From Leishmania infantum JPCM5 (lineage: Eukaryota; Euglenozoa; Kinetoplastea; Trypanosomatida; Trypanosomatidae): a DNA stretch of 64,000 nt. The translations under genes and the position numbers were made by a program. The notes below the pieces were generated by a model. The model worked only from the letters and a program-made list of their open reading frames with translations, had not been told where the DNA came from and ran no database searches. Shown piece after piece: positions 47,291 through 57,084 of the stretch (the first letter of the stretch is position 1; the number at the start of each line of letters is the position of its first letter). Where the stretch lies: the NCBI RefSeq assembly GCF_000002875.2, contig NC_009396.2, positions 7,501-71,500 of the forward strand, written 5' to 3'.

Positions 47291-49741
47291 ATGCACCAGC
47301 GGATCACGCACTATCTACAGATGGCGGCGGCGCTCCTGCTGCTGTCTCTGACGCACTATTTCGCATCCTGCTTCCTGCCCATCTCAGACTGCGACGAGAC
47401 GTTCAACTTCGTTGAGCCCATCCACTACCTCCTCTACGGCTCTGGCAAGCAGACGTGGGAGATGTGCTCGCGTTTCGCGCTGCGCTCGTGGCTTTTTCTG
47501 TGGATTTACGCGTGGCGAGCAGTGCTCATCCGCGGCGCCGCCAGCCTTTCCAGCGTCCGCGTGTATTTCTACCTTCGTATTATGAACGGCTGTGCCGCCG
47601 CCCTGGCAGAGCTCTTCTTTGTGTGCAGCGTGTGGCTCGCGTTCTCTGGCAAGGCGGCGGGGGTGGCGCTGCTGCTGTTGCTCTCCAACTACCCCATCCA
47701 CCACGCGGCGGTGAGCGTCTTGCCAACGAGCTTCGCGATGATATGCAACTTCGTGGTGCTCGGGTGCTGGCTGCGCACGCAGCCGTGGACGACGTACTCG
47801 CCCGCCTCGCCGTCGCGCTTTAAAGGCGGATCTACTAGGAATGCCAGGTCGGCGGCCGCGGCGCACGTTGTCCGGCTGTCGACGCCGATGCCGTCATCAT
47901 CGTCGTCGGCGCCACCGCGGCACCTCTGCTGGTTCATCGGCGCTGCTCTATTCTTTAGTGCGCTTGGAATAGTGACAGGGTGGCCGTTTGCCGTCCTCAT
48001 CTCCGCTCTTGTCGGTCTCGATCTACTGCTGCATTTCCCTGCACAAGCCCTCGCTTGCACGCTCGGCTCTCTTCTCGTAGTGTGCGCGGCTACTTTTCTG
48101 GCGGATGCGCGGTACTACTGTCGCTGGACGCTGAGCAGCTGGAACGTCGTCACTTACAATCTCTTCGGCAACTCAGGACGCGGCGCGGAGCTGTTCGGTG
48201 TCGAGCCCTGCTTTTTCTTTTGGAAGAACCTGTTGTTGAACTTCCACCTCATGTTCGTGGCGGTCATGCTAGCGCCTCTGGTCCTCCTGTACGCACCGCG
48301 GCGAGAGCTAGCCGCCACGTCGGCGCGCTCCGACGCGGTGAGCTCGGGAAGGCCACCTGGCGACGGCGCTGCACAAGAGTCGAACGACAGCGCCGTATCC
48401 CCCACGAACTCGCTCGTCCGCTCGCGGCTGCGGACTTCAGGCACGCACGGCAGCGCAGCGGAGCTTCACTCCTCGCTACTCGCCAATCGGCACCCTGGTG
48501 AGCAGGTGCTTGCAGCAAAAATAGGGGCTGCTGTGTCGCGCGTCTCTCGCCAGCGGGAGCTGCTCTACGTGATGCCGTTCTTCGTGTGGTTTCTCTTCTG
48601 GATGAGCATCGCGCACAAGGAGGAGCGCTTCATGTCGCCCGCCTACCCGTTCATGGTGCTGGCGGCGACAAGGACTTTGTGCCTCATGTTCTTTCCTGAC
48701 GCAGCCGAAGGTCAACCGAACTCGGCAGCGGCAACGCCAAAACGCGAGAAGATCACTCCCGACGTGGTGGCGGTAACCGCGGCGGACGCCCAGGACACCG
48801 CCCTCACTTGTCAGCCGCCGCGCCGTCCTTCTCTGCCACCACAAGGGTGCCCCTCGCCCGCCTTCCTGGGGTGGCGCCACCTTGCTGGGCTGGCCTTCTT
48901 CTTGGCCTTCTTCCTCCTCTCGTACTCGCGGGCGATGGCGGTCTACGTCTTCTACAGCGGGCCGGAGCGCATGTTTTTCGACTGGTACCCTGTGCTGCAG
49001 GCGGAGGCGCAGCGGGCGTGGGAGGCGAAGCGTCAGGCAGTACGGCGGGACGCCGCAGTGCGTGGCCAAGCGTCACCGTCATCGCTGCCACCGGGCACGA
49101 CGGCTCAGCAGACGCAGGAGCTGCGCGCCTACTACACCGTGTGCCTCGGGCGCGAGTGGTATCGCTTCCCCTCTTCCTTCTTCGTTGATCATCGCTGGAT
49201 TCGCTACCAGTTTCTGGAAACCCACCACTTCCATGGCATGCTGCCCCTGTCCTTTGTGACTCCGCCGGCTGGGCAGGAGAGCGGGTTCTTGCGAGCGCCA
49301 TCGAGCGAGGCTGCGGCTGCGACGAGCAAGTCACCGTCAACGTCATCGTCCACGACCGCCCGCGGCTCGTGCTCCTGTGGCGCCCCCGGTGTTAACGACC
49401 TGAACCAGGAGATTCCGGAGCAGTACGTGCGCTACCCTTCAGAGCAGTGCGACGCCATCTTTGATAGCCTTTCGCCTCCCAGTCATGTAAGCGCGGCGCA
49501 TCACGCCACCGAACTCAAGCATCTCCAACTCGATACCGTGTTCACTCGCTCGCTGCTGAACATCAGCGCCTTGCAAGCGGTGCTGAAAGCCGGCAGGAAG
49601 ACGCAACGCGTGGGAAACGATGCGTATGCTGTCCTGGATGTCGACCGGACGCCGCTCTGGTGCCGTGTCTTGTACTACCCATTCGGTGTAACGAGACGCT
49701 GCGCGGTGTGGCGGCCACTTGTGCTGAACTCCAAACCGTGA
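47291..49741 (+). CDS. ALG9: Dolichyl-P-mannose alpha-1,2-mannosyltransferase ALG9 (GT22)
   Basis: ALG9 adds alpha-1,2-mannoses from dolichol-phosphate-mannose to the lipid-linked N-glycan precursor in the ER lumen. The protein starts with a hydrophobic helix (residues 8-29) followed by the signature first lumenal loop DCDETFNFVEPIHYLLYGSGKQTWE (33-57), which contains the acidic catalytic residues, and RSWLFLWIYAW. The second ALG9 signature, HKEERFMSPAYPFM, begins at residue 442. Multiple membrane spans follow (for instance about 310-335, 395-415, 540-560). At 816 aa it exceeds the usual 550-610 because of Ser/Ala-rich inserts (about 165-215, 350-410, 485-530 and 670-700). The signatures favour ALG9 over the related GPI mannosyltransferases or ALG12. 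The start is the first ATG of the frame. Confidence 0.85.
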   Translation: MHQRITHYLQMAAALLLLSLTHYFASCFLPISDCDETFNFVEPIHYLLYGSGKQTWEMCSRFALRSWLFLWIYAWRAVLIRGAASLSSVRVYFYLRIMNGCAAALAELFFVCSVWLAFSGKAAGVALLLLLSNYPIHHAAVSVLPTSFAMICNFVVLGCWLRTQPWTTYSPASPSRFKGGSTRNARSAAAAHVVRLSTPMPSSSSSAPPRHLCWFIGAALFFSALGIVTGWPFAVLISALVGLDLLLHFPAQALACTLGSLLVVCAATFLADARYYCRWTLSSWNVVTYNLFGNSGRGAELFGVEPCFFFWKNLLLNFHLMFVAVMLAPLVLLYAPRRELAATSARSDAVSSGRPPGDGAAQESNDSAVSPTNSLVRSRLRTSGTHGSAAELHSSLLANRHPGEQVLAAKIGAAVSRVSRQRELLYVMPFFVWFLFWMSIAHKEERFMSPAYPFMVLAATRTLCLMFFPDAAEGQPNSAAATPKREKITPDVVAVTAADAQDTALTCQPPRRPSLPPQGCPSPAFLGWRHLAGLAFFLAFFLLSYSRAMAVYVFYSGPERMFFDWYPVLQAEAQRAWEAKRQAVRRDAAVRGQASPSSLPPGTTAQQTQELRAYYTVCLGREWYRFPSSFFVDHRWIRYQFLETHHFHGMLPLSFVTPPAGQESGFLRAPSSEAAAATSKSPSTSSSTTARGSCSCGAPGVNDLNQEIPEQYVRYPSEQCDAIFDSLSPPSHVSAAHHATELKHLQLDTVFTRSLLNISALQAVLKAGRKTQRVGNDAYAVLDVDRTPLWCRVLYYPFGVTRRCAVWRPLVLNSKP

Positions 49742-51350
49742 CTCCCCTCTTCTCCCGTGGCGCTGCGCGCATACGTGTGAACGTGTGTGTGTGCGTGTGT
49801 GTTCCTCCGCGGCACATTAGGCGTAAGTCATGCGCGGAGTCTGGTGCTATGCCCCCCTCCCTCACCCTCAACGCGTGGCTGCCGTCACAGCGCGCAGCCC
49901 ACGTCCATAAGCTCCCACAGACAGAGTGTGAGTGTTGAAGGCGGAGTGGGAGCGACGCAGAGGGCGCACGCAGTCATCAGTCGGCAACGCGCGCGCGCGT
50001 GCGTGCGTGCGTGCCAAGCCACAGCAGCATCGCAGGACAGAGAAACACAGAGAGGGGGAAGGACGAGCGGATATTGCTGTGGCTCACGCAGCGTGTGCAC
50101 TCTACCACGGAGCAAGCCCATAACTGTGCGCATGCACACCCACCGCCCACGACCGACGTCTGTAGCCCTGCGGCTCACTCCTGATCCGTCGAGGGCGGAA
50201 GCGTTGGCGTCTGTCGCGCGGGTGGTAGGGAGATGCCAGTGTGGCGTCTGAGAGTGGTATGACCACATCTGTAATCCATGCAGTCGGCATCGAGGCCTCT
50301 GGCCGTTGCCGCCGACTCGGCAAGTCTGTCAACTGTGTCCTGGTGCTCCCATCCGCAAGGGCCACCGACAAGCTGAAGTGAGAGGCACACGCGATGCGCC
50401 CGTGTCGCCAGCTGCATGTGCCCCAATGCGTCGGCCCCGTGCCGACCTCCACCGCTGTAGGTCCCGTGCTGTGCGCCATGCGGAGGGAGAGCGAGTCCGT
50501 CAGAACAGCGACACTAGCTCATGTGTGTCTGCGTTGGCCCAGTCGTCTCCGTAGCAGGTTCAGCCTCAGCCTCACACGCAGCACGATCGCTCCAAGCAAG
50601 GGGGCCGCAGCCTCTTGTCCGTATACCCATGAGTATGCCGTAGAGCATCGCGGCCGCTTCTGATTGGATGGCTCTCTGCCCACAGCCCGAGAGGGAGTGA
50701 TATGCGGACGCATACGCGAACGCTGTGCATGAGGAAGGTGTGTGCGCGCGGATCTCCGAAGGTTGTCGATGCCAGCAAACCCGTGTGAGAGCCGCCGAGG
50801 CATCGTGACGGTTCCGTGGTACGGCGCGCACGCTTCCCGCGCGAACTGCGCAGGGTCGCCTCCTCGCGTGAGTGCGGAGGGATGCAGGCGAGTATCTTGG
50901 TCGTGCGCGAGGAAAGAGAAACTCGATTCGGCCTGTGCGAGCGCGCCGTGGGCTCCTACGAAGGGCACACACCAACTCAACAGTGCTGGCGGTCAAACAG
51001 GTGCCGCTCCTGTGCCATGTTTCTGCACACGCGAATTCTCATCACGTGCACTGCTTCCTCACAGCTATGTCATGGCACGTGTGGACTGGTGTGTGCGCCG
51101 GTGAGTCAGAAGCGCTCAAGGCGTATGCAGTAACCGCACGCCAGTCCGCACTCCCGCCCCACCGGCGACTCACAGCCCTCTCCTTTCTCACCTTGTGCGC
51201 CGTGACATCCTGAACCACTGATGCTATCCATCTCCCCATCTGGTCTCCTCTGGCGGCCATCACCTCCGCCCGTCTCCATCCGGCGCATCTGCGCTCCCAG
51301 GGCCAGTGTCGCCCAAGAGCGTTAGGATATACTCGCTATTGCACTTTATA
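49742..51350. other. 1.6-kb gene-free stretch with a retroposon-like remnant
   Basis: No gene. It contains a GT repeat (49780-49800), one arm of the 236-bp inverted repeat (49928-50163) and then a GC-balanced, element-like sequence to about 51250. The element's first bases resemble sequence next to the other arm at 62.9 kb. The ALG9 3' untranslated region and the leader of the PHD gene account for the ends. Confidence 0.5.
49928..50163 (-). repeat. 236-bp inverted repeat, left arm
   Basis: Identical, base for base in my comparison, to the reverse complement of 62939-63174, including its internal CG/GTGC microsatellite (about 49989-50011). Beyond 50163 the two copies diverge: this copy has 51 extra bases bounded by two copies of CGTCTGT (50157-50163 and 50208-50214). 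After these the similarity resumes imperfectly (CGCGCGGGTGGTAGGG). It appears to be the tail part of a SIDER-like element oriented on the minus strand. Confidence 0.8.
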
Positions 51351-52709
51351 ATGCCAGCGTCGTCGCGAGCCTTTGCACCGTCGTCCTTCGACGAGCCCAG
51401 TAGCAGTCATCTCGGCGCCTTCGCGCCCTCTCGTGTGGCGGCAGCACGCATCATACAGGCGTGGGTGCGCAGACGACGAGAGCAGCAATACGCGCATCGC
51501 CTGCTCATGTGTCTCCACGTGATGAAGGTTGCCCGCACCCCCGACGAGCCACATTGCGAGGATAGCGTGAACCCGTCCGCCTCCACCACCTTGCCGTCAG
51601 CGACGACCTCGTCGTCTTGCCCCGTCGAGCATGGTGTTCCAGATGAGGAAAGTCGCTTCACAAGACTGTACGAGGCTGTTGTGGAGTACGAGTCTGCACT
51701 GCGAGTGGAGAACTACACGCGGCGACGCCTTTTAGATGAGTGTTGCGCCACCAGCGGTGCGGCTCGGCGGGCTTCGCAAAGAACGTGTCGCATGCTGCGA
51801 CAGCGACATCCGGCTCTGCGCTCGTTGTCGCCGAGCATCGAAGGCATGCGCTCTGCCGGGGCCGACCGCACTCTGGCCGCTCGGCTCCTCGCGGACTCGG
51901 CAATGCCAGCGGCAGAGAGGCTAAAGGCCTATCTCAGTCCGGCGCTCTTCGCGTGGTGGTGTGCGTCACAGGGGCCGTCCACCTCCAGTGCGCAGGTAAC
52001 AGCAGCGGCACCCCTACCCACCAGCGCCGTGGCGAGCGATGTGAGACCGCAGCCCCCGCCTCCCCTGCACACAGATGAGAGCGTCGCAGAAGTGGATGAG
52101 GGTGCGCATGGCGAAGGGCTGGAGGCTCTGTACATGGACGTGATTGGCCAGGAAGGGCCGGCGAATAATCGCGAGGCCGCTGTGAACGCCTCGTACACCA
52201 GAGAGCGAGAGGCTGCGGACAGGGCTGCACTTCTCAGGGCGCAGCAGGCCACCATGGCAGGACGCCCCTGCGGCTTCGCGGCGCATGGCGGCGCTCCGTC
52301 GACAGATGTGTTACTGGGCAACGCGTCTTCGTTGCCGCCGGAGGAAGATGACATCAGTCTTGTGCTGCAGCCTGTCCTCGGCGGTGTTGCGCCGAGGCGA
52401 GGTCGCGGCATTCTGGAGCACCTGGAGTCGGAGCCGTCGGTGACGACGAGCTCCGCCACGGTCGATGAGTCATGTCTGCAAGTTGGAAGGGAGACGGCAA
52501 CACGCACGTGTGCCGTGTGCGAGCTGAGCGGCGTCTTCGCAGGCCCGCACAGCAGGTGTATCAACGCGGTGGAACTGCAGGAAGAAGACGAACTGCACCC
52601 CTGTGGCACATGCGGCGCACTGGTGCACAGCTACTGCGCCTGCTCAGGTACCACTGCCGACACCCACTACTGCTGCAGCCACTGCTGCCAGGGCGGTGAC
52701 ACGGTGTGA
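51351..52709 (+). CDS. IQ-motif and PHD-like zinc finger protein, 452 aa
   Basis: An IQ-like helix (AARIIQAWVRRRREQQYA, about residues 26-43) near the N-terminus could bind calmodulin. The middle is Ala/Ser-rich with some helix (EYESALRVENYTRRRLLDE). The C-terminus (about 388-448) holds a cross-brace zinc finger: CAVC, a Cys in HSRC, then CGTC, HSYC and CSHC. This Cys4-His-Cys3 order is typical of PHD fingers, which commonly read histone tails, but no aromatic cage can be judged here. A nuclear or chromatin role would be inference; IQ plus PHD is an uncommon mix. The start is placed at ATG 51351; the frame opens upstream at GTG 51306. Confidence 0.72.
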   Translation: MPASSRAFAPSSFDEPSSSHLGAFAPSRVAAARIIQAWVRRRREQQYAHRLLMCLHVMKVARTPDEPHCEDSVNPSASTTLPSATTSSSCPVEHGVPDEESRFTRLYEAVVEYESALRVENYTRRRLLDECCATSGAARRASQRTCRMLRQRHPALRSLSPSIEGMRSAGADRTLAARLLADSAMPAAERLKAYLSPALFAWWCASQGPSTSSAQVTAAAPLPTSAVASDVRPQPPPPLHTDESVAEVDEGAHGEGLEALYMDVIGQEGPANNREAAVNASYTREREAADRAALLRAQQATMAGRPCGFAAHGGAPSTDVLLGNASSLPPEEDDISLVLQPVLGGVAPRRGRGILEHLESEPSVTTSSATVDESCLQVGRETATRTCAVCELSGVFAGPHSRCINAVELQEEDELHPCGTCGALVHSYCACSGTTADTHYCCSHCCQGGDTV

Positions 52710-53378
52710 GCATATCCGCTCAATGCCGCGTGGAAGCGAATAGAGAGATCGGGGGAGCGAAGAGACGCAGTGCGGCACGGGTTGTAGACTCTCCGCTGTG
52801 TGTGCGCCTTCCCTTTCGACCCGCACTCAATACTTGTGGGAGGCTCGATGTACATTATAAAGCGCTGGACGAAGGGGGGTGGAGAGGCAGGAAAATGCCG
52901 TGTGAAGAGATGAGGCACGCGGCGCGACGCACAGTGTGCAACCGCTCCTCGGTGCATGAAAAGACACAGCAACGACGAAGACGACGGGTTGGACGTCTCT
53001 GCACGCGCGTGCGGCACTACTCCCTCCGCACCCCCCCCTCTCTCTGTTGCCCGGCGTCGGCTGAGCCGCTGCCGTTGATGTACATGGTACCTTGCCCCTC
53101 TCGTGTCAGTCACTCTTCTCCGCACCCTTTTCCTTCCCCATTCGGCTCACACGCCGTACCTCCGCCGGCAGGTAACGTGTGCTTCGCGTGTGCTCGATGC
53201 ACCGGCGCTGCGCGTTGAGTGGTTTAGACAGAGAGCGAACAGTGCCGTTGGTAGACATAGAGACGCCGCGCGCCCACACACACGCACAGGGACCGCCATC
53301 ATCGGACATGGAAGCCTACCCATTCTCTGTTGTCTCTCCTGTTGTCTTGCTGCAGATTAGTGGTCACTGTAACAAAGA
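52710..53378. other. Intergenic region, PHD-like gene to 908-aa gene
   Basis: No gene. Pyrimidine-rich tracts at 53031-53050 and 53107-53140, and one at 53315-53355 followed by CTGCAG, could provide acceptors for the 908-aa gene. Confidence 0.5.
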
Positions 53379-56105
53379 ATGTCCGACGTGCTCGGGTACC
53401 TCAACGGGGTGCTGCACCGAGTTTCGGCGACGTTCATGCCGACCGAGATGGACGACGTCGCCTCATTCTTGCGCGGGGATGCGTGGGTGGTCGCAACGGC
53501 GGCTTCCGCGTCGGCTCAGCAGACAGCACAGACATCCTCCACAGCAGCAACCGACTTGTCGCCCGGGGCCGCAAGGCCGACTACGGTTTGTTACCCTCTT
53601 GGTGCAACACGCTGGGGTCACTTCATCCCGCTCGGTATTGCAGGCACCACACTAGTCTCCGCCGCCACCTCCGGAAGCCGAGCGGTGCTGCTCAATTTCT
53701 TCGAGAGTAACGGATTCGAGCAGGTGTTCACCGTGAGTCTCGTGCCGACCGAGCAGCAGCAGCAGCAGTCGAACGTGCATCTGGCGGCACCAGGGACGAT
53801 GGAAGCTGCGAGTAGCTCTGGGGGCGCCGCCCTCTCTCGCGATGGTCACCGTCACGCGGACCTCTGGCGCGCCCAATGGCATTCTTCCTTCTCGCCCAGC
53901 GGCACTGGCGATACAGCCGCCTTTCGTAAACGGGCTCGGTCTAATGCAGTCTCGTCTGCGGTCATCGACGTGTCGCTGGACAGTCGCTATAGCACTACGG
54001 CAGAGGCAGCGCGGCAGGCGTGCATGGCTGCTGCGCGTCGCTGGTTCGAGGGGGTCGAGGAGAGGGCTCTGCTGGACGCCGATGAGGTGAGAGAGGGCGG
54101 AGATGGAGGTGCGCGGCGCAAGCACAAAACGTATCTTCGGCGTCTGCTTTTGATAGTGCGGTGCTGTACAGACAACCGTGTGGCGTTCTCCACCCGTGGT
54201 GGTGCCACTGGCGCGGCGCAGGCGTCATTGTCGGGCACAAGCCGCCGGCACCGCCGCGGCGAAGACCCTCTATACCTGCTGCTGCATGACCTCGCAGCTC
54301 TCACGACATTATACGAGGTGCGGCTGGCTTCCACGTGCTGCGTGGCGCGGCCTGCGGTGCTGCTGCTGCCAGAAGACGACAGCTACGGCGGCTCCATGCT
54401 GAGGCAGCAGCTCCGGGAGGAAGTGGGACACCGGTACTGGGTTGAGCTTTTCTTGCAGTCGGATGGCGCATCGAGTGGCGTTCCCGCGCGCCATGGTGAA
54501 GCTGGCGCGGCGGACGCTGGCCGAGGAGCACGGAAAGGTGACGGGTGGAGAGCAACGCTGATCGGCTGCAGCAGCGGTGCGAGTGTCGCACCTGGTGGGC
54601 TGGGTAGCGTCTTGCGACAGCGGCAGCACGAGCAGACCGAGACGCCGCTCGAGCGGGGCTGCCGCCTGGCGGCACAGTGGGGTGTTCTGGACCTGCCAGC
54701 GGCAACGCGAAGCGAGCCGCAAAACACGGGAGGTGAGGCGTTCAGGTACTCTGTAGCGAGCGCATCCCCTTCTGTGGGCGTTCTTGGTGGTGGTAGTGCT
54801 TCGGAGCAGACGCCGTCATCTATTGCAGGCGGCCCTCAACCTACGGGGCGCGTCTCTGCTCAGCAACAGGAAGAGGGGCTGCGCCGCCACGCGTCCTGCT
54901 TTTTCCTGCGCCCCAGCAACGCACCGCTGTGCGTCTTCTTGATGGAGGCACTGCGCCGCTTTCCGGTGCTTGTTCGGCCAGCTGTGTTGCAGCACTGGCA
55001 GTCCACCTGGACCGCACGTCACTCCTTGATGGACGTGTTGCTTGCCTTCCACACAGCCCTCTGCCCCTTCGTGCTGTCCTCATCCTCTGCCGGGGTTACC
55101 GCCGCATGTCAAGCGCCGCCTTCGCCGTCGTGGATGAAGGGCGGACCGCCTTTTCCGGCCTCCACGATGCTGCAGGACACCGTGGACCTCCTGGATGCCT
55201 TGCTGTGCGCCGCCTTCGCTCTCGCTGAGGAGCGCGATGCCGCACAGCCGCTGTCTGTCAACGACTTCGTCATCGAGCAAGCAACCCTGTTCCTTCTTTT
55301 CTACGAGGCGCTTGTGCATCAACGCGAGGGTCGACTGCGTCGTATCCCCGGCGTGGTGCGCGTCCTCCTCGGGCTCTCGGACCGGTGTGCTAGTGCCGCA
55401 GCGGAGAGCTGCGCCGCTGACGAGGCTGCCGCATGTTTGCCGCGTGGTGGAGCCACGGCGAACGAGAAGGTTCATCATGCGGTGCGCCATCTCCTTCCGT
55501 TTGCGCCGCTGAATCTCTTTTACGAGCGAGTCGCGCAGCTGGCGGCCGCCTCACGCAAAGGGCATGACAGCCGACGTGAGGTGCAGCCGTACCCGATGAA
55601 CTCGATCGCGCTACCCATCCGCCGCATGTCCCTTGCACCGCAACTGCAGCACAGCACGTTGCTTGCGCTGTTACCGCTCGGTGAGTCGCTGCGGGAGCTG
55701 CAGGGGGTAGCGGCGCGGGTGTGGCAGGAGGAGCTCCCCGCGTGCTGGCAGCGTGTCGTCGCAGCCGTGGGCACGCGTGATGGCCACCCAAGAGCGCACC
55801 CCTCCTCTGCAGCGCTGCGGGGGACCAATGACGACGCCGGCGCCTCTGCACCCACTCAACTCAGTGTAGAGAACTTCTATCATCCTCTGGTGCCACACGC
55901 TGTTCGAGTGCTGTACCTCCTCACTGCACACGCCCTGCGTGCGCCGACCGAAGCGGCGAAGCAAGTGCCGCTTGTGCAGCTGCAGATGATCTGCCAGTTG
56001 TCTGACGAGCAGCTGCTCCTCGTGCTCAAGGAGCTGCAGGTCGCGGGGCTGGCGAGTACAAATCTCAAAACAAAGTCAGCGCGAACGCTGCTTGACACGG
56101 TGTGA
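53379..56105 (+). CDS. Hypothetical protein, 908 aa
   Basis: I do not recognise this protein. It is soluble, with folded blocks separated by Ala/Ser/Gly/Gln-rich linkers (a Gln5 run near residue 128). Blocks include the N-terminus (MSDVLGYLNGVLHRV), a strand-rich part near 75-120 (LGATRWGHFIPLGIAGTTLVSA), a helical part near 205-330 and another at 500-720 (LCVFLMEALRRFPVLVRPAVLQHWQ, DLLDALLCAAFALAEERDA, VNDFVIEQATLFLLFYEALVHQR). The C-terminus has two helices and a strand pair (QLQMICQLSDEQLLLVLKELQVAGLA) resembling a winged-helix module. There is no membrane span. The long, helical, multi-block architecture suggests a scaffold or complex subunit; no enzyme motif was seen. ATG 53379 is a good start. 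Confidence 0.72.
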   Translation: MSDVLGYLNGVLHRVSATFMPTEMDDVASFLRGDAWVVATAASASAQQTAQTSSTAATDLSPGAARPTTVCYPLGATRWGHFIPLGIAGTTLVSAATSGSRAVLLNFFESNGFEQVFTVSLVPTEQQQQQSNVHLAAPGTMEAASSSGGAALSRDGHRHADLWRAQWHSSFSPSGTGDTAAFRKRARSNAVSSAVIDVSLDSRYSTTAEAARQACMAAARRWFEGVEERALLDADEVREGGDGGARRKHKTYLRRLLLIVRCCTDNRVAFSTRGGATGAAQASLSGTSRRHRRGEDPLYLLLHDLAALTTLYEVRLASTCCVARPAVLLLPEDDSYGGSMLRQQLREEVGHRYWVELFLQSDGASSGVPARHGEAGAADAGRGARKGDGWRATLIGCSSGASVAPGGLGSVLRQRQHEQTETPLERGCRLAAQWGVLDLPAATRSEPQNTGGEAFRYSVASASPSVGVLGGGSASEQTPSSIAGGPQPTGRVSAQQQEEGLRRHASCFFLRPSNAPLCVFLMEALRRFPVLVRPAVLQHWQSTWTARHSLMDVLLAFHTALCPFVLSSSSAGVTAACQAPPSPSWMKGGPPFPASTMLQDTVDLLDALLCAAFALAEERDAAQPLSVNDFVIEQATLFLLFYEALVHQREGRLRRIPGVVRVLLGLSDRCASAAAESCAADEAAACLPRGGATANEKVHHAVRHLLPFAPLNLFYERVAQLAAASRKGHDSRREVQPYPMNSIALPIRRMSLAPQLQHSTLLALLPLGESLRELQGVAARVWQEELPACWQRVVAAVGTRDGHPRAHPSSAALRGTNDDAGASAPTQLSVENFYHPLVPHAVRVLYLLTAHALRAPTEAAKQVPLVQLQMICQLSDEQLLLVLKELQVAGLASTNLKTKSARTLLDTV

Positions 56106-57084
56106 TGAGCAACGAAAAGGCGGAGCGCGAGAGAGTGGAGCGGTGCGGGGCGCGGCGGTGCTGCGTTGGACGCAGGAGAGGACCTTTACGCGCCAGCTCT
56201 CACCCCCCCCCTCCTCCTCCTCCCCTCACCTCTGCATTCGCTTGTGCCTCTACCGCAGAGTTATCGGTGTGCGCTTCGGCGCCCTTGGCGGACATGAACG
56301 CGCTACCAAAAAGTGAACGGCACAGGGAAAAGACGTGCGGAGTGGGGGAGGGGGCGGTGTTAGAGTGCTGTGGGTGATGACCTAACACCGCTCACCTATA
56401 GCATCAGCCCAGGGAGGCCCCGTACGGCACCTCTGTTGGCCAGCAGCGCAGCATATGGGCGTCTGTGTTTTGTGTGTGTGTGTGTGTTGTTCTATGCAGC
56501 GGCATCACTGCTGAAGTCGTCGCTGTAGTTCCTCCCCGCTCATTGTCTTCTCTATCCCTCCCTCTATGCACGTGTTACGACGGAAAAGACAAGCCCAGCT
56601 GGGTTCGTGCTATCGGATGCGCAGCTGTTGGCAGTTGTAGCTGTTCCCGTCTCTGGAGTTACGTGAGCGTTATCGGAAGGCACCCCTGCGGCAGCGCGCT
56701 CCGCCCGCCCCACCTCCTCCGACTCCATGTCCTTTCCTCTGTGCTCCATGGGCTACTCATAACGGTCTGCCCGCACGCGCGGCTTTGCTTCGCCTTCCGT
56801 TCCACTCATGTCCCCGACACGCTTTTTCCGTTGCTGCTGCGCGCGCTCATGCACCTGGGTGGCTGCTGTGGGGAACTGTGTTAGAGTTGCCTTCTTGTCC
56901 GTCTTGTGACTCCGCCGCACACCAGCCGGTCTTTGCGGAGGGTGACAGTGGTGGAGACACGCGCACGCAGAGAGAAGGTGTGCGAAGCAGACCAGGTCGT
57001 AGGGACAACACACGGAATTTGGTACACACACACACACACACGAACACGCACGTTAACGCCTCGTGAGCCGGAGTGATCGAGGAC
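56106..57084. other. Intergenic region, 908-aa gene to ubiquitin hydrolase
   Basis: No gene. Contains pyrimidine tracts (56203-56226), a GT repeat (56473-56488) and a CA repeat (57024-57041) shortly before the USP ATG. Confidence 0.5.
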
